From Symsagittifera roscoffensis (lineage: Eukaryota; Xenacoelomorpha; Acoela; Convolutidae): a stretch of DNA of 64,000 bases. Both the position numbers and the translations under genes were made by a program. The DNA lies in the NCBI RefSeq assembly GCF_963678635.1, contig NC_087066.1, positions 34,849,301 to 34,913,300 of the forward strand, in the 5' to 3' direction. Shown here one piece after another: positions 53,404-63,306 of this stretch. The notes under the pieces are model-generated. The model was given only the letters and a program-made list of their open reading frames with translations. It made no database searches and was not told the origin of the DNA. Numbering within the stretch: the first letter of the stretch is position 1; each line of letters starts with the position of its first letter.

Positions 53404-56400
53404 CTGAAACACAAATAAGCTGAGTTTTCAGGCAACTAACGATGAAGCATTAATATCGGTATTTTTTTGAAGCCTCTGGGGACACCGATAGATCCAAGTT
53501 TTTTGCATAGTTTAAATTTCACGTCTGTATGGATCAAACAAGAATGCTTTCAAGTCCTGTTAGTAGTAATAAAAGGTTTTTACATGACCAGAACATATTT
53601 TTCATATGGTAGCTCCTAAACAATCCCAAAAATCTAGCTTTTCTTTTCAAATTTGTGATGGAAAGGGTCTCTGCACTATCTTGCTGCAGCAAAGGGGAGG
53701 GGGTGTTTAAGAAAAGAGTAAGATAAGAAGCCTATGAAAACTATCCACATTTGCATCTAACTCTGGAATTGAGCAGAAGCAGAAGCCGGTGGCGTGGATG
53801 AACTGCAGAGGATCTGAGTTGAGTTCGACTCTATTGCGACTGTTGTCTCCAATCGATCCGCCTTCACTCCTCTCTCTGTGAAGACTCTTGGGCAACACGC
53901 AACTACTGTGCAGGAACCCAAACCGGGACAGAATATTCTTCTGCAGCACTATTAGACGCATACGGATATCTGGACTGTCCAAAATTTTATCCGGATCTAA
54001 TTGTGAGGGTCCAGAACTCCCACATTTCGTCAGCATTCCCGGTGTCAATAGCAGCGGTATGAAGATGGCCCGAGCGAGAGGACTGAGTTTGTTCGTCTCC
54101 CCAGAGGAGAGGGAAGGAAAAGGATCCATCGGGATTGGCACGAGGTTGAACTGGTTCTGTTCACACTTTCTTTGAAGGTCTAAGACACACGATACAAAAA
54201 AAATGTTCAAAAAATCGGTGTGCTTACTAATAAATACGTTTAAACCGTATATTTCTTAGAATTAGTACGTATATTAATTTTTGTTTGCGTTATTAAAACT
54301 AGCCCTAAAGGATCCCAAGTCAAAACTAGTATCATAAAACATAATGAAAATAAGGGGTATAGCCACCAAAAAATGTCATGTTCACATTTCCGATTCTATT
54401 ACATTGAATAGACCACAATCCACAATGTTTTAGTTACTATTAATAGTCTTACTTCAATAACATAATAATTTTTTTTATTTTAAAAGTTTTGCTTTAATTT
54501 TTCAGGTTACTTGAAGGTTCACTATTGGTGATATTCGAATGAGGGACCAAAGAGGAGTTTAGGAATTTGTTTTATTTTATTCTAAACTGTGTCAGTATTA
54601 ACGAGAACCTTTGATCATGTTTGAGAGTAGTGGTCCACTAGCTACAAGCCACTGGAACTCCATCTGGAAAGCAGCCAGAGGATGGTAGAGGATATTGTAG
54701 GCACAGAAGCAGTACTCGTGTCTGTCACTGTGCCTTTTACCATCCACACTCTTACACGCTATGTTCACTGCAGGTAATTCCAACGAAGCATTTCTCGACT
54801 TCCAGTCAAAATTTAGTTTCAAACCCGTCAGGTCCTGGTCTTTATCTTTGTCCTGTTCCGAAGTTTCTAGAAGGATCCTTCTTAAAGTGCCCCAATGAGG
54901 CGTTGTCATAAGTTTTAAAGTATCGCTTTCACTTGATATAGATCTGTCTCCGTCACTTTTTTTGGACTCAGATGGAATGGATCCCTTCTGCAATAGGTCA
55001 GAAGCTATATCAATTCTATTGGTCAGATTCAAACTTTCATTCCAACTTGAATTCTGTTCACACCAAGACGTCATCACTTCAAAAGTGTCCCAGCTGAACA
55101 GTATGCTCTTGCCGCGCTCCCCATTTCTCGGAAGACGTGGCGGCGCAATGATTTCGGGCAACTGGGGGGCAGTGACAACAGTGTAGAATACGAACCCTGG
55201 GATGAACAGCTTTGAAACGCAGTCTAGTTTGGGTGGTAGTTTGTAATTTTTATCGTCTGAGACCATTACATCGGCCAATATCACAGTAGGATAAATGAGA
55301 CAATTCTCAAGAAGATCTTGAAATTTTTCAACCACTGAAAAGAATAATTCAATTTTATCCCTATATTTATCTAAAAATTCATTCGCATTGGAGTTATTAT
55401 AAATATAAAAAATTAATTCGCAGAAAATAGTCAAACAAGACGTATTATTACCTGCTTCCTCAGACGGCGATCCATTGAGAAACTTAATACCCCATCGACA
55501 GGCGTCAATTCCCAGGAAAGAACTGTTCAGATGTGTTTCAAACGCAGGTTCCATGAAGCTCTTGGAAAGGTCGAACAGTGGGACCTGATTACTTTTGAGC
55601 ATGTACTCCAGAAACACTGCATTTGGTGAGTTTAGAGTAACAGCGTGGTTGTCTAAAATAGCGCTGCTGGTGCTACTGTCTACACTACCACTGGCACCCG
55701 CCGGATTCTGCTGTTTGGACTTCTTCCGACTCCGCTCTACATCTTGCCTCTTCTCCGGTGTAGATGGAAAAATACTAGTGCATGACTGGCCAGATATAGA
55801 TATTCCAGCAGAATGGTCGACCGGTGTGATAGTGGGCAACTGCGCATTGGGCGTTGAAGCCTCACTGGCAGCAGGTTGTGTCTGAGTCTTGCTCCCTGGG
55901 TCTGAATGAGGCACATGGCCCGATAGTGTATGCTGATCTTGTGGTAGGCGTAAATTCATGGCACCCTTTCGCTTCAAGTCTATCCCGTTCAGATACTCTA
56001 TGATTCGACAGAACTTGTGCACATACTCAAGTAGCTCCCTACTGGTCTGTGGGAAGTCGTAAACAAGCTCAGGTCTGCTAAAAAATGAATATGACATTGA
56101 GCAAACTGATTGAGACAAAATTGAAGCCAAAAGTCACGTTCAAACCAATATTATTTTAAAATTTCTTATTTTTGTAATTAATCCCTGAACCTAGCTAATA
56201 CAATGCCCAAATACACTAGAAAACTTAATTAAAAAAACTAACTTTGATTTCTTGAGCACTGGCAAGATACAGAACCTGCTCCTCCAAAATTTGACGCCAT
56301 TCTGCTCGAATATGTATGGACACTGTTCGTGGTTCATGATGTGGTTGTCTATGGCCACCCACTTCATACTGTCTATGTCCTCCAGTCCAAACGAGATACG

Positions 56401-59400
56401 AGTGGGCTCGAACGTGTGCATGTGGGGACTAGCACACTCCACTGGCGATGCCAGAGGTTTCAACTGGTACTTGTACTCACATCGAGCCAATTTCGTCGGG
56501 TCCAGTGGCAAGTCGCGTGCTGACAAAAATAAAATTTCTACTTAGAGCAATGAAATATAATTGGAAATTGTGCCTAGCTTGCTCTTAAAATGTACAGGAG
56601 TACGAATTTTATATTTGTGAGAATGTCTTACAAAATTGGCTTGGCTTGAACTGAAACTGTACACACTTGACTGTGTCCAATTCGTAGCCTCGAATCCGCT
56701 TCACTTCGTGATGAGATCTGCTCCCTTTGCTAAAAGAAAGATCATCTAAAAGGTTTTCATCAAGGACTGACGGAGGCGAAACTGTTACTGATTGAGAGAT
56801 CTGAACCTGAGAAATGTAGAAATCACAACATCTTGATTCCTGGAACTACGGGCGTTCAGGGTCTCATTAGCCGTGAATGATGCGGCAGTGGCGTTGGCAT
56901 GCGACGAAGAGGCAGATATTACTTGATACCCGTGGAGTACCCTCTGGGATACAAGCTCAGTGTAAAGCTCCTGAACAGTCAGCTCAGGCCTGGCTGCCAT
57001 ATGGGTTTCCGAGCAACAACTTTCCAGGTCAAAGTCCGAATTTGTCAAATAGAAATTACGGTCCAGTTCCTTAAACATCAAACAAAAACTTTTACTAAGA
57101 AACTAGTTTTATCCATCAGTAAACAAAACCCGTTTTCTTAGTTGAAAATAGCAATCCAATTTGGAAATTTGGGGAACTTTACGTGAGAACGGACCTTCTT
57201 GTCAGGTTTGAAGCTGGTCGTAACTGGGAGACAACTTGGCTGCACGAAGAGAGGCCAGTCCACTTGGACACTCTGGTCTGCCTCGCAGATGCAGAAGGAA
57301 CCCATGGCGTCTTCTTTTTCTCCACTCGAATTGGACACTACGTGGCATGTCGTATGTGTGTGATGTTGCACATGCACTTGTCGTGTTCTCTTAGGCCTAG
57401 TGTCAAGTGAAACTGTCAGGCTGTTTTGCATGTCCACCCGTCCAATGTCATTGTCATCTTGTAGGTGGAAGCTCACTCTGGGCGACACTTGCGAGGAGCC
57501 CGACAGTCTACATCCGTTCCCACCATATTCCGATAGAACTTGCAGGTTCTAAAAACACCGTAATACCAAACAAGATTTTTTTTCTACCGTTTGACCGTGA
57601 TATCTAGCCAATAGACAAATAGGATTAGGCACTTCCTGAAAAAATTGAGTATCGCGCTTAATTTCTTTCAAGTTTGCACTCACTTTTGAAAAACGAGAGC
57701 TATTCTTGGGTGACAAATTTTCAGAGGTATCTTCTTTAGACTTCGGGTAGCAATCCACCCATCTGCTCCTGTTGGCCGACTCCTGAAATGCCTTCTGAGA
57801 TTCTATTGACCTCAGAGGGTTCAGACTCTGCTTCGTTTCTTTATTCTGACTCTTCATGTTAGATGCGGATGAGGCGGGGAACGAGAACGGGTTGTTCCTC
57901 CTGTATGATTGGATGTGATTAATTCCACTTGTCAAGGTGCTGTTAGAGGGGGGAGTGGATGACATGGCTGTAGGCGCCGGGGTGGAGGGGGCGTTCTTGG
58001 AGTGCTTCACTCCTCCGGCACTACTGCGAGTATCCAGGTCATCCATGGACCCATAGTTTCCCCACACAACAGCAGAGGGAGAGTGGAAGTTGAAAGCGGA
58101 TAGGGACGGCTTCTTCTGTCTTCCAACATCTGAAGCAGTCAGTTCAAAAATATCACTTTGCTTGGAAATAATCTTTAGATGCACATTCAAATAATCGACA
58201 TTTTCAGGGCACAAAGACGAAGGTCGTCAGATTTTACTTGTTTAGGCTGTATATTAATTAAAAATAGCTGTCGCACCGATTTGCGGCTGAGCATTGGGCG
58301 TAGAGGGACAAACGAGGTCAGCGATTAGTTTGTTTAAATGACTGCTGTCAATCACCGAATGTCCATTGTATTCTTCCTCCTCACTTAATTCTTCCCAGAC
58401 ATCATCGTTCGATCCACTGCCTGAATGTGCTATCTGCAGAGTCCCACCATTTGTCAAGGCTGCACTGTAAAACATAGCCGACAGAGAGTAGGAAAAGAGT
58501 CAATGAAAGCAAAAAAAACCGAAAAAACAGAAAAAAACTGACATAATTTAAACAATGACAAAGTATGACAAAGTTTTAAAAAATTATGGCCTTGAAGCTC
58601 TTTAAGTTTCAAGAACAAATTAAGATTAACAATTTGAGGAAACTGGATCAAAAGGTAATTTTTTTATTCCGCTGGGAAATCTGAAATTCCTTTTCGAAAC
58701 TACGTTTTCACTTTTGCTTTTTGATAGTGGAGTTTGCCTTCCTTTTAACGAAGGATATGAGCTGAACTTGAAAAGAAATCAAAAGTCAAACCGCAAAAAA
58801 ATTTCAGCGTGAACAAATTTTAAGAATTTGAGAGTCTTAAGAGATTTTAAGACAAATAAGAGCCTTAGCTACTTTTCCTGAAAAGAACATCGCGACTTAA
58901 ATATACAAACATAGCCGATTGATAGTTGGAAAAGAGAAATGAACGCAAGGAAACTGAAAAAAAACGGACCAGTTTTTTTTAAAACCCTTCAACTTTTGAA
59001 TTTCGAAGAAAAAAGATGGCCTTAAAGCTCTTTGAGTTTGTAGAACAGTTATGATGGGTAATTTTATTTTAAATTGACCCAATTTGAGAAAACTGGATCA
59101 AAAGGTACAACTTTTATTTCGCTGGGAAATCTGATAATTAATTTCCATTTTCGAAATTAGAAATTGATCACGTTTTTTGTGAACTTTATACTTTTGATGT
59201 TCGATAATGAAGTTTGCCTTCCTTTTAACAATGGAAATGCACTGAACTTTAAAAAATCACAAGTCAAGCCGCGAAAAAACAAAACTGAGCGTGAACAAAT
59301 TTTGACTTTTTCCTGAAAAAAAAAGAAAAAATCACCAGGACCTATATAGGAGTACTCACTACGTTCAATACTCTTAACGAGCATAATTTCAATCATGCAT

Positions 59401-62400
59401 GATAGCTAATATGTCCACAAAACATAAATGCTTATAGTTTTCAAAACTATCCGCCTGTAAATTCTATTAAAAAATTGGATGCACTCAATACGGGTTTGAA
59501 TTGACATTTCGAAAGGTCATTGTGAACAATAAAGCAAAAAATGAGCACTCGAAAAGAAGCAACGATCAAAATTGAACAAAAATTTTACGCATACTGCAAA
59601 GTGTCATTTCGCATGAAAGTGGCAGCCAGCGCCGCTGTAGAACTCATCTTGGGGGAGTAGTGGACCTGAGTGAAGCCGAGAGGGATGAAGAACTCGTCGG
59701 ATGGGCGTGTGAATTTGAAGAGGGGTCTGATATGGAGGGGAGGGGGTCCCAGACAGACGAAGTCCACCCGGATGCCGAAGTCTATCATTCGTTGCTTAGT
59801 GAGGAGAGATAGCTCCCTCTCCACTTCAAACAGGCCACTCGCAGGACTTACAACCACAACGCTCTGACCTTAACAGTCAAGTTCAAGCTGGAAGTTAGAT
59901 ATCGATATTTTATAGCAATATAATCAGCGAACTATAATGCAGAAAAACATACAGCAACTGAACGAAAACCAATTAAAAGAGGAAAGTTTCATACGTTTTG
60001 GCAGTGCGATTAGAAAAACTGAAGCGGTTTCGAAAAACTAATCTGAAATAGATGAAAGGTGACTCGCCGAAATTCAAAAAGTAGTCTCAACACTTAAATA
60101 CCATTCCAAGTTACAAAAAATAGGCACCTGTAGTGGCGAAATTTCTGTCAATGTAGTGATTACAGAAAATGTTCAAGGCCATATTGATAGCTTCTAGAAC
60201 ATTCCCAGTGTCAGCAGAAGAGTTGAAACAAGGCGGGACAGGCAAAACTTCACCAGTCTTTTTGCTGATCACACTTTTTGGGAGCACAGACTCTCGATAG
60301 CAACCCAGAGCTGAAGCAAAACATCAAAAGTATGAGTATGAAAAAATTAAATCCTTATTGTTTTTTTTCCAAGTATCATATTTTCATTTTTCCAGGTTCA
60401 AATGAATAGTGCTAGAAAATTTGATTTTCGAGTGCATAATCAAATAGAGTGTTGAACGAATTCATTTTGTTTGAAAATCTCTCTCAATGAGGTTCAGTAT
60501 GAGGACGTTAAAACTTCTAATCTCGCTAAGACGTCGCTTTTTAAAATTAACAATATTTTACTAGCACAAAATGACCGAACTAAGCCGAAAAAACACGTAT
60601 ATGCCATCCAATTTTAGCTACCCTTTCGAAGTGCATTGAGTACAGCAGAGTAGTTCTTCCTGGTTCCGAGTGCCACCACCTGGAAGAAGTCCTGGTAGAA
60701 GTCAGTCCTCTCCCCCAAATAACTCAGACCTCTCCACTTATCCTTCTCTTCATCTTTCAAGGCTTCAAGCAAATCCTTTTCCACACAGGTGTCAATGAAA
60801 CTGGCTTGATCTGTTGAAATAGATTTCAAAATTGTGTCTTTTTGCTGTCCTACTATTTAACCGGCAAAGTAGAGCATAGTATCACTTGAGATAGAACAAA
60901 AAACATTTTTATACCTTTGTCTCGAATTGTTTTGAACAGAGCTTATTAAAAAAAAAAACATGCCAAAAAAGACAATTGAAACATGCAAGTAAATCAAATT
61001 AGCATCAAAACAAAGCTTACAAAGCGGTAACAAACCCTTAAAACTATGAGCTGACACCCCATCGGCCGAAAAAAAGTTTTCATATAAAAAACTTGAAAAC
61101 TGGAAAAAATACCCGCGGAAACGTACCTACAGAAAATTTTTTTCACTCATCAGACGACGCAATTATAAAGCTATTGAGACGATATCATATTAGCTAAACA
61201 TAGCGAGCCAACTGACTGTTGGAAAAGAGTAATGAATGCAAGGAAACGGAAAAAACTGACTTTCTTTCTTAAAAATGTCAACTTTCGAAATTTAAAGAAA
61301 AAATATATGCACTTAAAGCTCTTTCAACTTCGCGAAGATCGTACGAGCAGTGTTTTTTGATGAAATTAACCTAATTTGAGAAAAATGGATCAATAGGTAA
61401 AATTTTTATTTCACTGGGAAATCTGATAATTAAATTCCATTTTCGAAATAAGTTTTTCGTGACCTTTAGATTTTTGCTGTTCGATAGTGGAGTTTGCCTT
61501 CCTTTAAAAAAAATTGAAGTGAATTTAAAAAGAAATCGAAAGTCAACCCGCGAAAATTCAAAATGTTTCGCGACTTTTTCTGAAAAAACACCATGATCTA
61601 TATAAGAGTACTCACTACGCTCATTACTCTAAAAAACTTTTAAACCGAAAGAAAAAGAACGAAAAAGAAATTATACCGAACCGGATTTGGTAAATAAACA
61701 AATAATTGGGCATGGAGTGGTTATTGATTAATCGATAAATGGCATTTTAACCGGTTAAAATATTTAAATCAGTCAAATTGTTAAGCAGAGATTGCTCCAA
61801 GTATACAGTTAGTTCTCTTCATGGACATTTTTTGAAATTTACGATTGAAAGACACTTAATCTTTTTCATCTTTTGTTTCAAAAATTAGAATACATGAAAA
61901 AAAAACAAATTCATTGAATTTGAGTTTAACAGGTATCCAATAATCAAACACAGCTGAAACCAAAAAATGCCATAAATTTCAAACAATTATATTCAAAATT
62001 TTGAAATCTTGCAACACAAACTAGCTGAATTTTTCAAAAAAATCAATATAGAATCCTTTGAAGCGATAAAAAAGAGTAAATACGCCAATAAAACATTAGC
62101 CAAAACCATTTAGGTCGAACAAAGCTTTTAACGAAAAAAAACAAAAGAAAAAGAAAACAATTCAACTGAAGGTCCTTAAAATTACAGGAGTGAATCAAAA
62201 ACACTTGCATCTACTTGAAAACTGCTAAGAGCAAAAGATAATTCCCCGATTTGGCAACTAAGCCGACAAAAGATAAACAGAAAAACGAAAACCCAGCAAT
62301 TCAATTTTTTCTGGAAAACTTTTTTTTCTGTTTCACACATACTGAAAAAATAAGGGCCGGTCGGGACTCGAAGGCCAGACCCTAGGATATAAAGGCAACC

Positions 62401-63306
62401 GCGTTACCTCAAGGCCAAAATTACAGGAGTCAATCCAAAACTCTGAGACCTACGATGAAAACTGCTGAAAACACAAAAAAAAATTCCCGATGAGGCAAAA
62501 AAAGCCAAAAAAAACAAGCAGACAAATTAAAATCGGTCTATTCAATTTTTCTCTGATAACTTTTTTCAATTTCATTCATACTGAAAAAAAACAAGAGTCC
62601 GGCCGGGACACGAACGCCAGAACTTAGGGTACAAAGGCGCCGCATACATTAGGGTAGAAAGGCAACCGCAGTATCTATAGGCCAAGTGGAAAGGTAGTAT
62701 GAAAAGTGGTATATATTCTGCGTTCAAATATGAAAATACCTGTGTCGTCATCTTTCGTTAGAGTTGTCTGCGGGAATATATTTTGCGACATCTTCATACT
62801 ATCACAGGTCATTATTTCACTTCTCATTTGCTCTGGAAAATCCTCCAAACACGTTGCTAAACACAAAAATTATCTGAGCGCTAATATTGCCATGAAAGTG
62901 TTTAAAAACTTACACAAAAGAATCATGGAATTGATAGTTTTTATGAAATATAGGTAGAAATTGTTCCTCTAACGTGAAGATGGTCTGTTATTCGAAACAC
63001 AGTATTAATACATGCCTTGATCAAATACTTGTAACAGCATGTGATTTACCTTTGAAGTATGTCCTTGAGAATAGCACGAGGTTCAGTTCGTGTGTGCATC
63101 TGTGGGTGGTCCACTGGTGGAACAGAGTGTTCAGATATCCCTCGACTGCATTCTCGAACAGCAGGTTCCCTGTGTGGTCGAAGTGCCACATTTCCTCACT
63201 CATCTGCAGGAACAGGAACCACTTGGCCGTGGAGGAGCGGAAGGTGACCTTGGTCTGTGCATTCACTACTCCACTGCACACTTGTCTCTCCCCACTCCAA
63301 ACACAC
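53136..63306 (-). CDS. DEPDC5: DEPDC5 (Iml1), GATOR1 subunit, 15 exons, 5' end missing
   Basis: DEPDC5, with NPRL2 and NPRL3, forms GATOR1, the GAP for RagA/B at the lysosome that shuts off mTORC1 when amino acids are low. DEPDC5 contacts the Rag GTPases and holds the complex. Fifteen exons (about 1565 codons) join in phase with GT-AG borders. The order of matches to human DEPDC5, from memory, is the NTD end and SABA (63306-59595), a low-complexity linker (58464-57548), SHEN (57548-56243), DEP (about 55600-55150) and the C-terminal domain with stop (to 53136). Human DEPDC5 is about 1600 residues, so about 120-150 N-terminal residues lie beyond the window. The exons look intact. Introns contain several repeats. 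Confidence 0.93.
53404..53761. other. DEPDC5 intron m/n
   Basis: Non-coding, with a GGAGGGGG-rich stretch near 53694. Nothing else is recognised. Confidence 0.7.
53762..54179 (-). CDS. DEPDC5: DEPDC5 exon m (CTD)
   Basis: LQRKCEQNQFNLVPIPMDPF (human RKATSCGFLLVPVLEGPF), LARAIFIPLLL (human AQLFIPLNI), NILSRFGFLHSSCVL (human AIAHRFGFVQDKYSA) and PLQFIHATGFCFCSIP (human KPQYIHVTGTVFLQLP). Borders GTCTTAG and CCAGA/GTTAGA, phase 1 to 2. Confidence 0.95.
54180..54608. other. DEPDC5 intron l/m
   Basis: AT-rich, no repeats recognised. Confidence 0.7.
54609..55334 (-). CDS. DEPDC5: DEPDC5 exon l2 (DEP end and CTD start)
   Basis: VVEKFQDLLENCLIYPTVIL completes DEP (human AIDIMQKMLEEQLIT). KLFIPGFVFYTVVTAPQLPE parallels the DEP exit helix and strand (GFYFYKIVTDKEPD). 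Then WCEQNSSWNESLNLT, LDWKSRNASLELPAVNIACK-like text, HSDRHEYCFCAYNILYHPLA and AFQMEFQWLVASGPLLSNMI. Human has [20 protein letters not shown] and [20 protein letters not shown]. The donor AAAG/GTTCTC leaves phase 1. Confidence 0.93.
55335..55451 (-). other. DEPDC5 in-frame 117-bp intron within DEP
   Basis: GTAATA at the 5' end and TTCTTTTCAG at the 3' end. The length is a multiple of three and there are no stops, so it reads as coding in a naive translation (CLTIFCELIFYIYNNSNANE and on). It is far more AT-rich than its neighbours, and removing it restores colinearity with the human DEP domain. Confidence 0.85.
55452..56077 (-). CDS. DEPDC5: DEPDC5 exon l1 (linker and first half of DEP)
   Basis: NRPELVYDFPQTSRELLEYV, HKFCRIIEYLNGIDLKRKGA (human LLDGFVRFVEGLNRIRRR), a long Ser/Pro-rich linker with KRQDVERSRKKSKQQ, then NAVFLEYMLKSNQVPLFDLS (human AFFMEFVRSP) and FLGIDACRWGIKFLNGSPSE, the start of the DEP domain. 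The donor is GCAG/GTAATA at 55451. An in-frame intron of 117 bp follows. Confidence 0.9.
56243..56519 (-). CDS. DEPDC5: DEPDC5 exon k (SHEN)
   Basis: RDLPLDPTKLARCEYKYQLK, HTFEPTRISFGLEDIDSMKW, VAIDNHIMNHEQCPYIFEQN, GVKFWRSRFCILPVLKKS. Human has [20 protein letters not shown] and SLKFWRTRFLLLPA. Borders TTTGTCAG and TCAAA/GTTAGT, phase 1 to 2. Confidence 0.95.
56632..56729 (-). CDS. DEPDC5: DEPDC5 exon j (SHEN)
   Basis: Joined to exon i it gives FLSKGSRSHHEVKRIRGYEL, DTVKCVQFQFKPSQF, matching human WLSMGRTFHKVTL and the strands that follow. The exon is 98 bp, too short for a gene finder based on ORF length. Borders CTTTTAG and ATTTT/GTAAGA, phase 2 to 1. Confidence 0.88.
56807..57069 (-). 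CDS. DEPDC5: DEPDC5 exon i (SHEN)
   Basis: ELDRNFYLTNSDFDLESCCS, ETHMAARPELTVQELYTELV, SQRVLHGYQVISAS, then a variable loop and DVVISTFL. Human has [20 protein letters not shown]. Borders TTTAAG and CTCAG/GTTCAG, phase 0 to 2. Confidence 0.92.
57183..57548 (-). CDS. DEPDC5: DEPDC5 exon h (linker to SHEN)
   Basis: NLQVLSEYGGNGCRLSGSSQ, VSPRVSFHLQDDNDIGR, a His/Thr-rich run, SVQVDWPLFVQPSCLPVTTS, FKPDKKVRSH. PSCLPVTTSFKPDKK equals human PACLPLTTDYFPDRQ at the start of SHEN. Borders TTTTTAG and TCAC/GTAAAG, phase 0 to 0. A weaker alternative donor (GTCCGT) lies at 57192. Confidence 0.9.
57684..58129 (-). CDS. DEPDC5: DEPDC5 exon g (linker)
   Basis: VGRQKKPSLSAFNFHSPSAV, VWGNYGSMDDLDTRSSA, a Ser/Thr/Pro-rich run, IQSYRRNNPFSFPASSASNM, SIESQKAFQESANRSRWVDC. 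The RRNNPFSFP block fits human ALINPFAPS in the phosphorylated linker between SABA and SHEN, and NRSRW recalls the RRRW that follows it. Borders CTTCAG and AAAA/GTGAGT, phase 1 to 0. Confidence 0.85.
58277..58464 (-). CDS. DEPDC5: DEPDC5 exon f (linker)
   Basis: AALTNGGTLQIAHSGSGSND, DVWEELSEEEEYNGHSVIDS, SHLNKLIADLVCPSTPNAQP. An acidic Ser/Glu-rich linker after SABA, not conserved in sequence. It is supported by open frame, phase (2 to 1) and borders TTTTACAG and ATCG/GTGCGA. Its acceptor pyrimidine tract lies at the end of a dispersed repeat (58470-58890). Confidence 0.75.
58470..58890. repeat. DEPDC5 intronic repeat, copy 1
   Basis: One of three related ~420-bp sequences (with 58905-59365 and 61195-61625). 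Shared landmarks are aaacatagccga, gaaaagag, gaagctcttt, actggatcaaaaggtaa, ctgggaaatctga, gtggagtttgccttcctttt and gcgtgaacaaatttt. Confidence 0.8.
58905..59365. repeat. DEPDC5 intronic repeat, copy 2
   Basis: Same landmarks as copy 1, and ends with cctatataggagtactcact, also seen at the end of copy 3 (ctatataagagtactcacta). Confidence 0.8.
59366..59594. other. Remaining DEPDC5 intron e/f sequence
   Basis: AT-rich, nothing recognised. Confidence 0.5.
59595..59868 (-). CDS. DEPDC5: DEPDC5 exon e (SABA)
   Basis: [68 protein letters not shown]. Human has [38 protein letters not shown] and PLHAVPLFKLHNR, one of the best conserved parts of the protein. The 3' border is uncertain: GTATGC at 59594 or GTAAAA at 59588, both keeping phase 2. 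Confidence 0.93.
60128..60310 (-). CDS. DEPDC5: DEPDC5 exon d (SABA)
   Basis: LGCYRESVLPKSVISKKTGE, PPCFNSSADTGNVLEAINMA, LNIFCNHYIDRNFATT. It matches human [20 protein letters not shown] and RNFDRTG. Borders are TTGCTTCAG and ACAG/GTGCCT, phase 1 to 1. Confidence 0.93.
60311..60621. other. DEPDC5 intron c/d
   Basis: AT-rich, nothing recognised. Confidence 0.6.
60622..60810 (-). CDS. DEPDC5: DEPDC5 exon c (SABA)
   Basis: DQASFIDTCVEKDLLEALKD, KWRGLSYLGERTDFYQDFFQ, VVALGTRKNYSAVLNALRKG. The TDFYQDFFQVV block equals GRFYEDFYKVV in human, followed by the alpha helix WTSLLVTIKK. Borders are TTTCAACAG and AAAGG/GTAGCT, phase 1 to 1. Confidence 0.9.
61195..61625. repeat. DEPDC5 intronic repeat, copy 3
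   Basis: Begins aaacatagcgagccaactga with a small palindrome (ccaactgactgttgg), shares the internal landmarks of copies 1 and 2, and ends ctatataagagtactcacta. Confidence 0.8.
62165..62412 (-). mobile_element. tRNA-derived SINE, copy 1 of a tandem pair
   Basis: The minus strand starts ggccttgaggtaacgcggtt (box A region), has ccttcgagtcccgaccgg (box B region), then a T run and cagtatgtgtgaaa, and ends ttgattcactcctgtaattt. The tRNA-like part is too degenerate to fold as a tRNA. Confidence 0.65.
62413..62690 (-). mobile_element. tRNA-derived SINE, copy 2 of a tandem pair
   Basis: Same family: ataggccta start, gcggttgcctttctacccta, gcgttcgtgtcccggccgg, T run, cagtatgaatgaaattg, and a tail ending ttgactcctgtaatttt at the start of copy 1. 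About 24 bp inside the tRNA-like part is duplicated (caaaggc and aaaggc versions). Confidence 0.65.
62740..62856 (-). CDS. DEPDC5: DEPDC5 exon b
   Basis: Joined to exon a it reads ATCLEDFPEQMRSEIM, then DSMKMSQNIFPQ and TKDDDT. EDFPE corresponds to DEFPEI after SRTFYDAKSV in human. The exon is 117 bp, phase 1 to phase 1, with acceptor TTTAG and donor ACAG/GTATTT. The middle is not conserved with vertebrates. Confidence 0.75.
63050..63306 (-). CDS. DEPDC5: DEPDC5 exon a (NTD/SABA boundary)
   Basis: Reads CVWSGERQVCSGVVNAQTKV, TFRSSTAKWFLFLQMSEEMW, HFDHTGNLLFENAVEGYLNT, LFHQWTTHRCTHELNLVLFS, RTYFK. Human has [48 protein letters not shown]. The acceptor is TTTCCAG at 63307 and the donor is AAAG/GTAAAT. 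It enters one base before a codon and leaves in phase 1. Confidence 0.93.

Larger units (their letters stand above)
60811..62739. other. DEPDC5 intron b/c, repeat-rich
   Basis: Contains a diverged dispersed repeat (61000-61194), copy 3 of the ~420-bp intronic repeat (61195-61625) and a tandem pair of SINEs (62165-62690). The rest is AT-rich. Confidence 0.7.

Noticed and set aside
62341-62412. Functional tRNA gene on the minus strand
   Set aside because: The T stem and acceptor stem do not pair, and the same head occurs with a SINE tail at two other places.
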